Assembly (NCBI GenBank): GCA_003644335.1
Contig: QNCB01000048.1
Coordinates: 1-7,486, forward strand
Reading direction: 5' to 3'
Source of the DNA: Planctomycetota bacterium
GTDB taxonomy: Bacteria; Planctomycetota; Phycisphaerae; SM23-33
DNA length: 7,486 nt
The position numbers and the translations under genes were made by a program. Positions 1 to 7,473 of this stretch are shown here, piece by piece; positions within the stretch are counted from its first letter, which is position 1, and every line of letters starts with the position of its first letter. The notes beneath the pieces were generated by a model. The model was not told the DNA's origin. It made no database searches and saw nothing but the letters and a program-made list of their open reading frames with translations.

Positions 1-697
<697 letters not shown>

Positions 698-726
698 TTG
701 CCGAATAGCCAAATTTGGTTTACACT
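698..726 (+). promoter_or_regulatory. Possible sigma-70-type promoter for the ATPase/STAS pair
   Basis: TTGCCG (698-703) and TACACT (721-726) are separated by 17 bp, each matching four of the six consensus positions. The predicted transcript start is near 733. This would leave a short leader with a Shine-Dalgarno-like GGAG (744-747) before ATG 754. The motif lies just inside the left flanking repeat, so the inserted pair could carry its own promoter rather than rely on the atp operon. This is a match by eye only. Confidence 0.35.
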
Positions 727-753
727 ATCATTGATGTTGGAATGGAGCAGAGC

Positions 754-1680
754 ATGTGTGTTCTCAAGTTGCCGCAGAAATTAGATTTCGACGCGCTGTT
801 TGACTGCATTTCAAACAATCACTTATCATCGACAGACACAAATGTCATTGATTTTTCCGCGGTCGAGTTTGCTGATCCCACAGGAATTGCCCCCTTGGCT
901 GCAGTGGCTAGAAAATGGTTAGGTGATGGATTGGAATTAACTTTTCAACCACCCTCCCCAACCACAGGTGCTTTTAAATATTTACAGCGTGTGGATTTTT
1001 TCAGAAAATTCCATGTTTTCGAGGATGAAAAATTTCGTCGTCATAACCCGCAGGGCAATTTTTGTCCCTTACAAGAGATTGCTTACGATAGCCCTACGGA
1101 AAACATTGCTACAAAATTGGCTGGTGCGTTAACTGGTAACAATCCAACCTTTATCCACGCCAGGTCGGAGCTGTACAACTGTCTTTATGAGAGCATGAAC
1201 AATATCAAAGACCACGCCAGACTGGGAAATGTGGCTGGGTATTCACTAGTTCAAAATTATAAGCTGGATTATAATAACAAGGAGTATGTGTTTACGACAG
1301 CAGACGCCGGGCGCGGTATTTCCGAATCGCTACGAGATAACTCGGAGTTAAAAATTGATAATGAAACTACGGCACTTAACCTGGCCTGCCAACCAAGCAT
1401 TTCAGGGTCGCCTGGAATAGAAGAGTATTACGGTTATCCTAGAAATATGGGTGAAGGTTTAACGAACATTGATAGAGTTGTTAAATTGGCAAAGGGATAT
1501 TTTCGATTGATTTCTGGTAGTGCCGAGAGAATTCGTCGAGAAGATAAGGTTGAATGCAGAAGCTGCCAATACCCATGGCAAGGGACAATAGTGATTGTTA
1601 AGCTGACGATGGCTGGTATGCAACAATATTTGAATGAGCCAAAAGCAATACAACAGGAAGACGAGGTGCGTTTTGACTGA
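754..1680 (+). CDS. STAS-like / GHKL (HATPase) ATP-binding protein
   Basis: This is a 308-residue soluble protein with two parts. Residues 1 to about 90 look like a STAS-type fold: VIDFSAVEFADPTGIAPLAA (31-50) has the strand-then-helix pattern of anti-anti-sigma factors, with DPTG where many have DSSG. Residues about 130-285 form a GHKL ATPase. The N box is E146, N150, H154; the G1 box is DAGRGI (184-189); the G2-like box is GEGLTNI (233-239); the closing strand is WQGTIVIV (276-283). A lone CxxC (C268, C271) sits just before that strand. No His-kinase dimerisation domain or membrane segment is seen. ATG 754 is preferred because GGAG precedes it by 6 bases. ATG 742 and TTG 715 are in-frame alternatives, and TTG 715 would lie within the proposed promoter. 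The base composition is clearly AT-richer than atpD (about 33% GC at 961-1020 against 60% at 541-600), which suggests acquisition. The ATP-binding assignment is strong; the biological role is unknown. Confidence 0.85.
   Translation: MCVLKLPQKLDFDALFDCISNNHLSSTDTNVIDFSAVEFADPTGIAPLAAVARKWLGDGLELTFQPPSPTTGAFKYLQRVDFFRKFHVFEDEKFRRHNPQGNFCPLQEIAYDSPTENIATKLAGALTGNNPTFIHARSELYNCLYESMNNIKDHARLGNVAGYSLVQNYKLDYNNKEYVFTTADAGRGISESLRDNSELKIDNETTALNLACQPSISGSPGIEEYYGYPRNMGEGLTNIDRVVKLAKGYFRLISGSAERIRREDKVECRSCQYPWQGTIVIVKLTMAGMQQYLNEPKAIQQEDEVRFD
1663..1675 (+). promoter_or_regulatory. Shine-Dalgarno that selects a TTG start in the overlap
   Basis: GAGGTG (1663-1668) lies 4 bases before TTG (1673-1675), inside the end of the ATPase gene. 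The two reading frames overlap by 8 bp (TTGACTGA, 1673-1680), a typical arrangement for translational coupling. The only upstream ATG in frame (1634) has no comparable ribosome site and would add 13 poorly ordered residues. Confidence 0.6.
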
Positions 1681-2020
1681 ATCACGAACAATTAATGTTC
1701 AGGAAATTTTACGACAAAAAATGGGACTTGACGAAGTCATTTCCATTGCTGGCACCCCCAGCGGAACAACTCTAGCGATTGTGGTTGCTGATGCACTGCA
1801 ATCCTCAAGCCTTGATATTCAGCTGGATTTCAGCGGCATTTATAGCATGTCAGGTTCGGCGACCTGTGCGTTTTGGCTCTACCTGGGTACACGCGTGGGG
1901 CTTGATGCGATTGGAAGAATTGGTTTTACTCATTTGGAGCCGTCCGCAATGGAAGCGTTGAAATATGGATTAGACTCTGCCAGGGAAAGGCTCGGCCCCA
2001 CGCACAAAGCAGCAGGCTAA
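1673..2020 (+). CDS. Small STAS-like (DUF4325-type) protein
   Basis: This is a 115-residue protein translated from a TTG start that overlaps the end of the ATPase gene. Residues 48-62 (DIQLDFSGIYSMSGS) form the buried strand and Ser-rich turn characteristic of STAS-like proteins. The helix-strand pattern after it (WLYLGTRVG, then RIGFTHLEPSAMEAL) fits the STAS-like family known as DUF4325. Such proteins are often encoded beside GHKL ATPases, as here. In the SpoIIAA/SpoIIAB paradigm the kinase phosphorylates a serine in this turn. S58, S60 or S62 could play that part, but this is inference. The N-terminal 45 residues could hold a small helical or winged-helix-like portion, but I do not recognise it. 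Overlap and shared base composition indicate one operon with the ATPase. A start at ATG 1634 (128 residues) is the alternative. Confidence 0.7.
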   Translation: MTESRTINVQEILRQKMGLDEVISIAGTPSGTTLAIVVADALQSSSLDIQLDFSGIYSMSGSATCAFWLYLGTRVGLDAIGRIGFTHLEPSAMEALKYGLDSARERLGPTHKAAG

Positions 2021-2055
2021 ATAACTTTTAATCTGTGGGTGTCGGGTGTAACACT

Positions 2056-2080
2056 ATGAAAAAGTAACTTGCAACGGGCG
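2056..2080 (+). repeat. Direct repeat, right copy, after the ATPase/STAS pair
   Basis: This is the second copy of the 25-bp sequence found at the atpD 3' end, 24 of 25 bases identical, in the same orientation and 1,383 bp downstream. Here it is non-coding and begins 36 bases after the STAS-like stop codon. The sequence beyond it (from 2081) leads into the next resident gene. It is therefore probably what followed atpD before the insertion. Confidence 0.85.
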
Positions 2081-2177
2081 CGCTTTCGGTGAAAATGATT
2101 GATGCGATAGAATTATGCGTAAGGGGCGCAGGGCTTCTTGCGTTTTTAAGGGTTGTGCGACACGAAAGGATTTTATC

Positions 2178-2498
2178 ATGGGTGCTTTAGTAGCGAGTGT
2201 AACGATGATTGTGTTGGTGATTTTTTATCTGGTGCTGTTGGTCAGGTGGCAGCATGTGCGTCGGCCTCAGTTTTTCCTGCTGGGCTGTGGTGCGATTATC
2301 TTGAACATGTTGCTGGTCGGCATTTTCTCGCAATTCTCAGGCCGCTGGGCGATGGTCTTGACTTCGCTGTTGACCATGGCGTTGACAGTTATCGCATTTG
2401 GCTGCGCCGTGCTGACCTGCTACCAAGCCGAGCTGCCGATAGAGCTTCCCTGCTGCAAATCCGAAGGCGACGCTGAAGGCTCGGACGTTCCATACTAA
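2178..2498 (+). CDS. Small three-helix membrane protein, function unknown
   Basis: This is a 106-residue protein I do not recognise. From ATG 2178 it has three hydrophobic segments: LVASVTMIVLVIFYLVLLV (residues about 4-22), FFLLGCGAIILNMLLVGIF (about 32-50) and VLTSLLTMALTVIAFGCAVL (about 60-79). A short basic connector (RWQHVRRPQ) lies between the first two, so that loop is probably cytoplasmic by the positive-inside rule. The polar, acidic tail contains CC and ends GDAEGSDVPY. ATG 2178 is chosen because AAGGA (2166-2170) stands 7 bases upstream. An in-frame ATG at 2115 would add 21 basic residues (MRKGRRASC...) and has no good ribosome site. A possible -10 box TAGAAT (2108-2113) without a clear -35 box lies upstream. 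The gene ends 28 bp before the nitroreductase start, so the two are probably co-transcribed. Confidence 0.7.
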   Translation: MGALVASVTMIVLVIFYLVLLVRWQHVRRPQFFLLGCGAIILNMLLVGIFSQFSGRWAMVLTSLLTMALTVIAFGCAVLTCYQAELPIELPCCKSEGDAEGSDVPY

Positions 2499-2526
2499 AA
2501 ATGAACTAAAATATCAGGGAGCGAAA

Positions 2527-3039
2527 ATGGAACTTTACGAAGCTATCGAGAAGCGGCGCAGCGTGCGGAAATATCAGGCCCAAGCTATCGAGGACGATAA
2601 GTTGCGTCGCGTCCTCGACGCGGGCCGTCTGGCACCCTCAGCCAATAATTTGCAGGACTGGAAGTTTGTCGTCGTGCAAGACCAAGCCACCCGGGTCAAG
2701 TTGGCCCAGGCAGCGGAGCAGCCCTGGCTGGCGGAGGCGCCGGCGATAATCGCAGCGGTCGGCACGAATGGCAGGACGATGTTTTGCGATATCCCAGCCG
2801 CCCCGGTGGACTGTGCGATAGCGTTGGATCACATGACGCTCGCAGCTGTAGCGGAGGGGCTGGGTACTTGTTGGATAGGCCATTTCAGACAGGCCGACTG
2901 CAAGGAAATCCTGGGCATCCCCGCCGAGGCGAAAATCATCGAGATGTTGACAATAGGATACCCAGCTGGGCTGCCCAAAACCGACAAACCCCGCAAAAGT
3001 TTCGACGAGGTTGTCTGTTTCGAAAAGTTTAGGCAATAG
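2527..3039 (+). CDS. Nitroreductase-family FMN-dependent oxidoreductase
   Basis: This is a 170-residue, single-domain flavoprotein of the nitroreductase family, expected to bind FMN as a cytoplasmic homodimer and transfer electrons from NAD(P)H. The family hallmarks are present in order. RRSVRKY (10-16) gives the FMN phosphate contacts, and APSANNLQDWKFVVV (36-50) is the second flavin-binding strand. EGLGTCWIGHF (110-120) is the C-terminal flavin motif, and IGYP (143-146) closes the fold. At 170 residues it is at the short end of the family. The substrate cannot be told: members reduce nitroaromatics, quinones or enones, or act in cofactor metabolism. An excellent Shine-Dalgarno CAGGGAG (2515-2521) precedes ATG 2527. 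It probably shares a transcript with the membrane protein upstream, and a long hairpin 87 bp after the stop (3127-3188) is the likely end of that transcript. Confidence 0.92.
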   Translation: MELYEAIEKRRSVRKYQAQAIEDDKLRRVLDAGRLAPSANNLQDWKFVVVQDQATRVKLAQAAEQPWLAEAPAIIAAVGTNGRTMFCDIPAAPVDCAIALDHMTLAAVAEGLGTCWIGHFRQADCKEILGIPAEAKIIEMLTIGYPAGLPKTDKPRKSFDEVVCFEKFRQ

Positions 3040-3126
3040 GCAACAGAAAAAAACGGAACGCGAATGACACGAATTTTTATTTTGAGGGATAGCATGAACA
3101 TCTCGTAGCATGGACGAGACGTCCAA

Positions 3127-3198
3127 GCCACCCGTTAATATCGAAATCGCTATCGGTATCGCAATCGATTCCGATATTAACGGGTGGCGGGGTTTTCT
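3127..3198 (+). terminator. Long hairpin with T-rich tail, probable terminator of the nitroreductase unit
   Basis: Two perfect 17-base arms (3127-3143 and 3172-3188; outer part GCCACCCGTTAA) form the stem. After one mismatch a further 5 bp pair (3145-3149 with 3166-3170), closing a 16-base loop. GGGGTTTTCTGT follows the stem. The inner sequence is a run of hexamers of the form NNATCG (ATATCG, AAATCG, CTATCG, GTATCG, CAATCG). This is longer than an ordinary intrinsic terminator and could equally be a dispersed palindromic repeat that also stops transcription. The T-tract is interrupted, so terminator strength is uncertain. Confidence 0.6.
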
Positions 3199-3445
3199 GT
3201 GTCTGTTTTGCTTTTCCCTTCTTTCGTCAGGTATTGGATATTCAATTTTTACCCAACCTCTCATCTTTGCTTTCCTCGTGTTCCTTCGCGGTAAATCCGC
3301 TTTTTTTCTCCACGATAATATGCTGTCAAAACGGGTCTGGGGAGCTGATATCCTGTCAGACTTGCAGTGTTCAACTTCGCGATAGGGAAACGAGTTTGTC
3401 TTGTAACATCTGCAGTTGCAGGGGGTTGCGTTGCGAGCAAGAGCT

Positions 3446-3462
3446 TTGGCACGCCAATTGCT
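3446..3462 (+). promoter_or_regulatory. Sigma-54 (RpoN) -24/-12 promoter motif upstream of groEL
   Basis: TTGGCACGCCAATTGCT matches the sigma-54 consensus YTGGCACG-N4-TTGCW at every defined base. The invariant GG (3448-3449) and GC (3460-3461) are exactly 12 bp apart. The predicted transcript start is near 3472-3474, giving a leader of about 50 bases before the groEL ATG. Sigma-54 promoters need an enhancer-binding activator; I could not identify its site with confidence, although a small dyad lies at 3410-3421. A TATACT box at 3465-3470 could serve sigma-70, but TTGGCA is only 13 bp upstream of it, too close for a normal -35. The motif also contains the short palindrome TTGGC-AC-GCCAA. Confidence 0.6.
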
Positions 3463-3523
3463 GTTATACTGGGGTTATCTGTGTAGCAAAAAATACGAAA
3501 CAACGATTAAGGAGACTTAGCCG

Positions 3524-5203
3524 ATGGCTGCTAAAGAACTGGCGTTTGACACCGAAGCCCGCGAGGCTTTGCTTATTGGCGTAAAAAAGTTGGCCCGTGC
3601 GGTCAAGAGTACCCTGGGCCCGCGAGGCCGCTGTGCGATCCTCGACAAGGGCTGGGGCGCGCCGACCGTTACAAAAGACGGCGTTACCGTAGCAGAGGAA
3701 ATCGAGCTGACGGACAAGATCGAGAACATGGGTGCCAAGCTGGTCAAAGAAGCAGCCAGCAAAACATCCGACACCGCGGGCGATGGCACGACGACCGCGA
3801 CGGTTTTGGCAGAAGCTATCTTCACAGAGGGTTATCGCAACCTCGCCGCCGGTGCCGACGCGATGGCCCTGGCCCGCGGCATTCGCAAAGCTGTAGCTGC
3901 GGTGGTCGAGGAACTAGCCAAGATGTCCACGCCCATCAAGAGCGACGACGACATCCGCAACATCGCATCGGTCAGTGCCAACAACGACCTCGCGGTGGGC
4001 AAGATGTTAGCTGAAGCTATGTCCAAGGTCGGACGCGATGGCGTTATCACTGTCGAAGAAGGCAAGAGCGTCGATACGAACATCGATGTGGTCGAGGGCA
4101 TGCAGTTCGACCGAGGCTACCTCAGCCCGCACTTCGTCTCCGACCCCGACGCGATGGAATGCGTCATGGACAAGCCTCTCATCCTCATACACGAGGAAAA
4201 AATTTCCAGCATCACCAAGATCGTCCCGCTGCTGGAGAAGGCTGCCAAAGCTAAAAAACAGCTGTTGATTATCAGCGAAGATGTCGATGGCGAAGCCCTG
4301 GCTACGCTGGTGGTCAACAAGCTCCGCGGCGTTTTGGATGTCTGTGCTATCAAGGCTCCGGGCTATGGCGACCGCAGAAAAGCTATGCTCGACGACATCG
4401 CCGTGCTGACCGGCGCGAAGGTTTTCAGCAAAGACCTGGGCATAGACCTGGCCACGGTCGAGCTGGCAGACCTTGGCACAGCCAAGCGAGTCCGTATCAA
4501 CAACGACAACACGACCATTATCGAGGGGGCTGGCACGACGGCTGATATCCAAGGCCGAATCACACAGATTCGCAACGAGATAGAGACCACCACCAGCGAT
4601 TACGACCGCGAAAAACTCCAGGAACGCCTGGCCAAGCTCGCAGGCGGCGTGGCTCGAATAAATGTCGGAGCTGCGACCGAAAGCGAGATGAAGGAAATCA
4701 AAGCCCGCATCGAAGACGCACTGCATGCTACGCGAGCAGCTATCGAAGAGGGCATCCTCCCAGGTGGCGGCGTGGCTCCGCTCCGCGGACGAAAGGTTAT
4801 CAAAAACCTCAAAGCCAATGGCGACGAAGCTACCGGGCTGGACATTGTTTACAAAGCTCTCGCAGCCCCGCTGAAACAGATAGCCGAAAACGCCGGCGAG
4901 GCTGCTTCGGTCGTGCTGAGCAAGGTGGAAAAAGCATCTGGCAGCGAGGGTTTCAACGCGGACACATTGGTGTTTGAAGACCTCGTAGCGGCTGGCGTGA
5001 TAGACCCCACAAAAGTTACCCGCACCGCTTTGCAAAACGCAGCTTCGGTTTCTGCCCTGCTGTTGACATGCGACGCGACCATAAGCGAAAAGCCAGGCCA
5101 AAAGCCCGCAGCCCCGGCCGGTATGCCCCCCGGCGGTATGGGTGGCATGGGCGGCATGGGTGGCGGTATGGGCGGTGGAATGCCCGGCATGGGTATGATG
5201 TAA
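3524..5203 (+). CDS. groEL: Chaperonin GroEL, first copy (GGM-tailed)
   Basis: This 559-residue GroEL (Hsp60) is the ATP-driven folding chamber that works with GroES in the cytoplasm. Numbering runs in register with E. coli GroEL through the functional sites. Nucleotide-site residues include LGPRGR (31-36), D52 in KDGVTV, D87 in AGDGTTTA and the catalytic D398 in [10 protein letters not shown], followed by the PGGG turn (413-416). Apical substrate-binding positions are Y199, F204, V234, L237, L259, V263 and V264, but position 203 (Tyr in E. coli) is His. The usual [13 protein letters not shown] signature is at 277-289. The C-terminus ends in a Met/Gly-rich tail (about 533-559) of GGM repeats, as in standard housekeeping GroELs. 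AAGGAGA (3509-3515) lies 8 bases before ATG 3524. The gene precedes groES, the reverse of the usual groES-groEL order. It probably starts the transcript from the sigma-54-like promoter. No CIRCE element is present. Confidence 0.98.
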   Translation: MAAKELAFDTEAREALLIGVKKLARAVKSTLGPRGRCAILDKGWGAPTVTKDGVTVAEEIELTDKIENMGAKLVKEAASKTSDTAGDGTTTATVLAEAIFTEGYRNLAAGADAMALARGIRKAVAAVVEELAKMSTPIKSDDDIRNIASVSANNDLAVGKMLAEAMSKVGRDGVITVEEGKSVDTNIDVVEGMQFDRGYLSPHFVSDPDAMECVMDKPLILIHEEKISSITKIVPLLEKAAKAKKQLLIISEDVDGEALATLVVNKLRGVLDVCAIKAPGYGDRRKAMLDDIAVLTGAKVFSKDLGIDLATVELADLGTAKRVRINNDNTTIIEGAGTTADIQGRITQIRNEIETTTSDYDREKLQERLAKLAGGVARINVGAATESEMKEIKARIEDALHATRAAIEEGILPGGGVAPLRGRKVIKNLKANGDEATGLDIVYKALAAPLKQIAENAGEAASVVLSKVEKASGSEGFNADTLVFEDLVAAGVIDPTKVTRTALQNAASVSALLLTCDATISEKPGQKPAAPAGMPPGGMGGMGGMGGGMGGGMPGMGMM

Positions 5204-5255
5204 CAACGGATCCTACGAAACAAACAAATTGACTGGAATTTAAGGAGCAAATACG

Positions 5256-5549
5256 ATGGCGACAAAATTGAAACCTATGGATGACAGGATTGTGGTAAAG
5301 CAGTGCGACGCTGAGCAGATGACAGCTGGTGGGATTGTCCTGCCTGACAGTGCCCAGGAAAAACCCCAGCGAGGCAAGGTTGTTTCGACTGGGCCTGGCA
5401 AGATGCTCGACAGCGGCAAACGAGGCGCCCTGGGCGTCAAGGTCGGCGACGAAGTTTTCTACGGCAAGTATGCCGGCACGGAAATTAAAGTCGCCGGCGA
5501 CGAACTCGTCATACTTCGCGAGTCCGATGTGCTTGCTATCATTGAGTAA
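5256..5549 (+). CDS. groES: Co-chaperonin GroES
   Basis: This 97-residue protein is the heptameric lid of the GroEL chamber (Hsp10). The family pattern is complete. KLKPMDDRIVV (4-14) starts the beta barrel. The mobile loop EQMTAGGIVLPDSAQEKPQRGKV (about 20-42) carries the hydrophobic IVL contact for GroEL. GVKVGDEVFYGKYAGTEIKV follows, and the ELVILRESDVLAII ending is typical. The length is the normal size. AAGGAG (5242-5247) stands 8 bases before ATG 5256, and only 52 bp separate it from the first groEL, so the two should share a transcript. It is the only groES in the window and lies between two groEL genes, so it may serve both. The 147-bp gap to the next groEL is unusually rich in palindromes. 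Confidence 0.97.
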   Translation: MATKLKPMDDRIVVKQCDAEQMTAGGIVLPDSAQEKPQRGKVVSTGPGKMLDSGKRGALGVKVGDEVFYGKYAGTEIKVAGDELVILRESDVLAIIE

Positions 5550-5561
5550 AACCTACCAGAA

Positions 5562-5593
5562 ATGTAGCGCAGTCGCCCCCGGCTGTGCTACAT
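5562..5593 (+). repeat. REP-like palindrome after groES
   Basis: ATGTAGCGCAG (5562-5572) and CTGTGCTACAT (5583-5593) form an 11-bp stem with a single G-U pair around a C-rich 10-base loop. A run of eight As follows rather than Ts, so it is not a normal intrinsic terminator on this strand. It could stabilise the groEL-groES message or act as a processing site between groES and the second groEL. The symmetric shape suggests a dispersed palindromic repeat, which this window alone cannot prove. Confidence 0.6.
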
Positions 5594-5604
5594 GAAAAAA
5601 AAGA

Positions 5605-5646
<42 letters not shown>

Positions 5647-5696
5647 GGTTGCGCGGATAAGCGTCTTCGCGTTCGGCAGAATCAAGGAGCAACACC

Positions 5697-7319
5697 ATGG
5701 CTGCGAAGCAAATGTTATATGAAGCTGACGCTCGGGCGTCGATATTGGCTGGCGTGTCGAAGTTGGCAGGAGCGGTAAAAGTTACGCTAGGCCCGACAGG
5801 CCGAAACGTCCTGCTGCAAAAGTCGTTCGGCAGTCCGAAGGTTACCAAGGACGGCGTGTCGGTCTCGAAAGAAATCGACCTGCCAAACCCGTTCGAAAAC
5901 ATGGGTGCCAAGATGGCTAATCAGGTTGCCAGCAAGACATCCGATGTCGCTGGCGACGGCACGACCAGCGCGGTCGTGTTGGCAGAAGCTCTGATGGCCG
6001 AGGGCATGAAAACCGTCGCAGCTGGTGCCAACCCCGTTGGCGTGAAGCGCGGGGTAGACATTGCTGTCCGGGCTGCGGTGGAGCATATCGCAACCATCAG
6101 CAAGAAGGTCAAGGGCATCGAAGACCTCCGCAAGGTCGCAACGGTTTCCGCCAATGGCGACGAAGCGATCGGCAGCCTGATCGCTGAGGCATTCGACGCG
6201 GTCGGAACCGATGGCGTTATCACCGTCGAGGAAGGCAAGAGCACCGCGACCGAGCTGGAAGTCGTCGAGGGTATGCAGTTCGACAAGGGCTATATCTCAG
6301 CCTACTTCATGACCAACCCCACCACGCTGGAAGCTGTGCTGGAAGACGCGTACATCCTCATCCACGAAAAGAAACTCTCCTCCCTGCGAGACCTCGTCCC
6401 GCTGCTGGAGAAGGTTTCCACGAGCGGCAGGCCTTTGATGATAATCGCTGAGGACGTCGAGGGCGACGCCCTGGCTGCGATGGTTCTCAATAAGCTCCGC
6501 GGCGTGCTGAACGTCTGTGCCGTCAAGGCCCCTGCCTTCGGCGACCGACGCAAAGCTATCCTGGGCGACATTGCTACCATCACCGGCGGCGAGGTCATCA
6601 CCGAAGATTTAGGCGTCAAGCTCGAAGACATCGAACTGACCCAGCTAGGCTCAGCTAAGAAGCTTATCGTCAGCAAAGAAGACACCACCATCGTTGAAGG
6701 CGCCGGCACGAAGAAAGCCCTCCAGGCCCGCGTGGCGAGCATCCGCAAACAGATGGAAACCACCACCAGCGACTACGACCGGGAGAAACTTCAGGAACGC
6801 CTGGCCAAGCTCACCGGCGGCGTGGCTGTGATCCGGGCAGGGGCTGCGACCGAAACCGAAATGAAGGAACGCAAAGACCTCATCGACGACGCCATCCACG
6901 CAACACGGGCGGCTTCGGAAGAAGGTGTCGTACCAGGCGGCGGGACGACATTCCTCTCCTGCATCGCTGCGGTCGAAGAGTCGCGGGCCAAGGCCCGGGG
7001 CGATGAGAAAATCGGTGTGGATATCGTAGCTGTCGCATTGCAGGCTCCGACGATTCAGATAGCGGACAACGCGGGCGAAGATGGCGATGTTGTCGCAGCG
7101 ACGATTTTAGAAACAGGCTGCAAGAAGGGCTACAACGCCCGCACCGGCGAATACGAAAACCTCGTGGCAGCTGGTATTATAGACCCAGCCAAGGTCTCCC
7201 GCACCGCGTTGCAAAACGCATCGAGCGTAGCGGGACTTCTGCTGACGACCAACCTGATGGTAACCGACTACGACGCCGAGGACGAAGAAGCCGAAGCCAT
7301 CGTCGGAGCTGTAGTTTAA
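5697..7319 (+). CDS. groEL: Chaperonin GroEL paralogue, second copy (acidic tail, no GGM)
   Basis: This 540-residue GroEL is clearly diverged from the first copy. The ATPase residues are intact: D52 in KDGVSV, D87 in AGDGTTSA and D398 in [10 protein letters not shown], followed by PGGG (413-416). The apical positions keep Y199, Y203, F204, V234, L237, L259, V263 and L264, so unlike the first copy it keeps Tyr203, but residue 202 is Ala rather than Pro. [13 protein letters not shown] (277-289) has Ala in place of the usual Gly. The GGM tail is missing. The protein ends with [17 protein letters not shown], an acidic stretch with a short hydrophobic end, which should change the inside of the chamber. 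AAGGAG (5684-5689) lies 7 bases before ATG 5697. It probably reads through from groES or has its own weak promoter; I found none that is convincing. A strong terminator follows at 7435-7473. It is a functional-looking paralogue, not a pseudogene. Confidence 0.96.
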   Translation: MAAKQMLYEADARASILAGVSKLAGAVKVTLGPTGRNVLLQKSFGSPKVTKDGVSVSKEIDLPNPFENMGAKMANQVASKTSDVAGDGTTSAVVLAEALMAEGMKTVAAGANPVGVKRGVDIAVRAAVEHIATISKKVKGIEDLRKVATVSANGDEAIGSLIAEAFDAVGTDGVITVEEGKSTATELEVVEGMQFDKGYISAYFMTNPTTLEAVLEDAYILIHEKKLSSLRDLVPLLEKVSTSGRPLMIIAEDVEGDALAAMVLNKLRGVLNVCAVKAPAFGDRRKAILGDIATITGGEVITEDLGVKLEDIELTQLGSAKKLIVSKEDTTIVEGAGTKKALQARVASIRKQMETTTSDYDREKLQERLAKLTGGVAVIRAGAATETEMKERKDLIDDAIHATRAASEEGVVPGGGTTFLSCIAAVEESRAKARGDEKIGVDIVAVALQAPTIQIADNAGEDGDVVAATILETGCKKGYNARTGEYENLVAAGIIDPAKVSRTALQNASSVAGLLLTTNLMVTDYDAEDEEAEAIVGAVV

Positions 7320-7323
7320 TTGG

Positions 7324-7411
7324 TCGATTAGTTGACTGGTTGGGTGGCATGGCTACACCGCGGCTGTTTGCGGGGTAGCCATGAGAGTACCATTCGATTG
7401 GCTGACTGGTT
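7324..7411 (+). repeat. Hairpin flanked by an 18-bp direct repeat, after the second groEL
   Basis: An imperfect direct repeat (7324-7341 and 7394-7411, 16 of 18 bases equal, core TGACTGGTT) brackets a strong hairpin. CATGGCTAC (7348-7356) pairs with GTAGCCATG (7375-7383). After one mismatch, CCGC (7358-7361) pairs with GCGG (7370-7373) around an 8-base loop. No T-tract follows, so it is not itself an intrinsic terminator. It lies in the 3' untranslated part of the chaperonin transcript, before the terminator, and may stabilise the message or be a small dispersed element. Confidence 0.6.
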
Positions 7412-7434
7412 AATTGAAAATCTAAATACACAGT

Positions 7435-7473
7435 AAAAGAGACGCCGAGCATATTGCCAGCGTCTCTTTTTTT
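7435..7473 (+). terminator. Rho-independent terminator of the chaperonin cluster
   Basis: AGAGACGC (7438-7445) pairs perfectly with GCGTCTCT (7460-7467). The stem is lengthened by the preceding As and following Ts, and a run of seven Ts (7467-7473) follows. The 14-base loop has a small inner GCA/TGC pairing. This is a standard intrinsic terminator 116 bp after the second groEL stop. Confidence 0.9.

Larger units (their letters stand above)
3040..3523 (+). other. 484-bp intergenic region before the chaperonin cluster
   Basis: No convincing gene is seen; the open frames here run through palindromes and have no ribosome sites or familiar protein pattern. In order the region holds an AACGGAACGCG repeat (3047-3062), a 6-bp hairpin (TCTCGT 3101-3106 with ACGAGA 3114-3119), and the long palindrome at 3127-3188. 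These are followed by a T-rich stretch with a weak hairpin GCGG/CCGC and seven Ts (3288-3307). Closer to groEL are a small dyad CTGCA-GT-TGCAG (3410-3421), the sigma-54 motif (3446-3462), a TATACT box (3465-3470) and the groEL Shine-Dalgarno AAGGAGA (3509-3515). No CIRCE operator (TTAGCACTC-N9-GAGTGCTAA) is present. Confidence 0.7.

Noticed and set aside
2638..3264. 208-residue minus-strand open frame across the nitroreductase gene and the palindrome
   Set aside because: It overlaps a clear conserved gene and runs through a palindromic repeat. No ribosome site or recognisable domain was seen.
3432..3462. CIRCE (HrcA) operator before groEL
   Set aside because: GGCAC and GCGAGC fragments are present, but the TTAGCACTC-N9-GAGTGCTAA inverted repeat is not.
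3446..3470. Sigma-70 promoter TTGGCA / TATACT
   Set aside because: The boxes are only 13 bp apart, too short for sigma-70. The same bases fit sigma-54 far better, though TATACT with an unseen -35 cannot be excluded.
3261..3503. 80-residue minus-strand open frame in the chaperonin upstream gap
   Set aside because: It crosses the promoter region, lacks a Shine-Dalgarno and resembles no family.
3110..3584. Plus-strand open frames of 91 and 116 residues before and into groEL
   Set aside because: The first reads through the hexamer palindrome (giving IEIAIGIAIDSDI) and the second runs through the sigma-54 motif and the groEL start. Neither has a ribosome site or protein-like composition.
4007..5206. 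399-residue open frame on the minus strand opposite the first groEL
   Set aside because: It is an exact shadow of a conserved gene, rich in Cys, His and Ser, with no family pattern; GC-rich coding DNA often leaves the opposite strand open.
5562..5600. Terminator after groES
   Set aside because: The stem is good but is followed by eight As, not Ts, on the coding strand.
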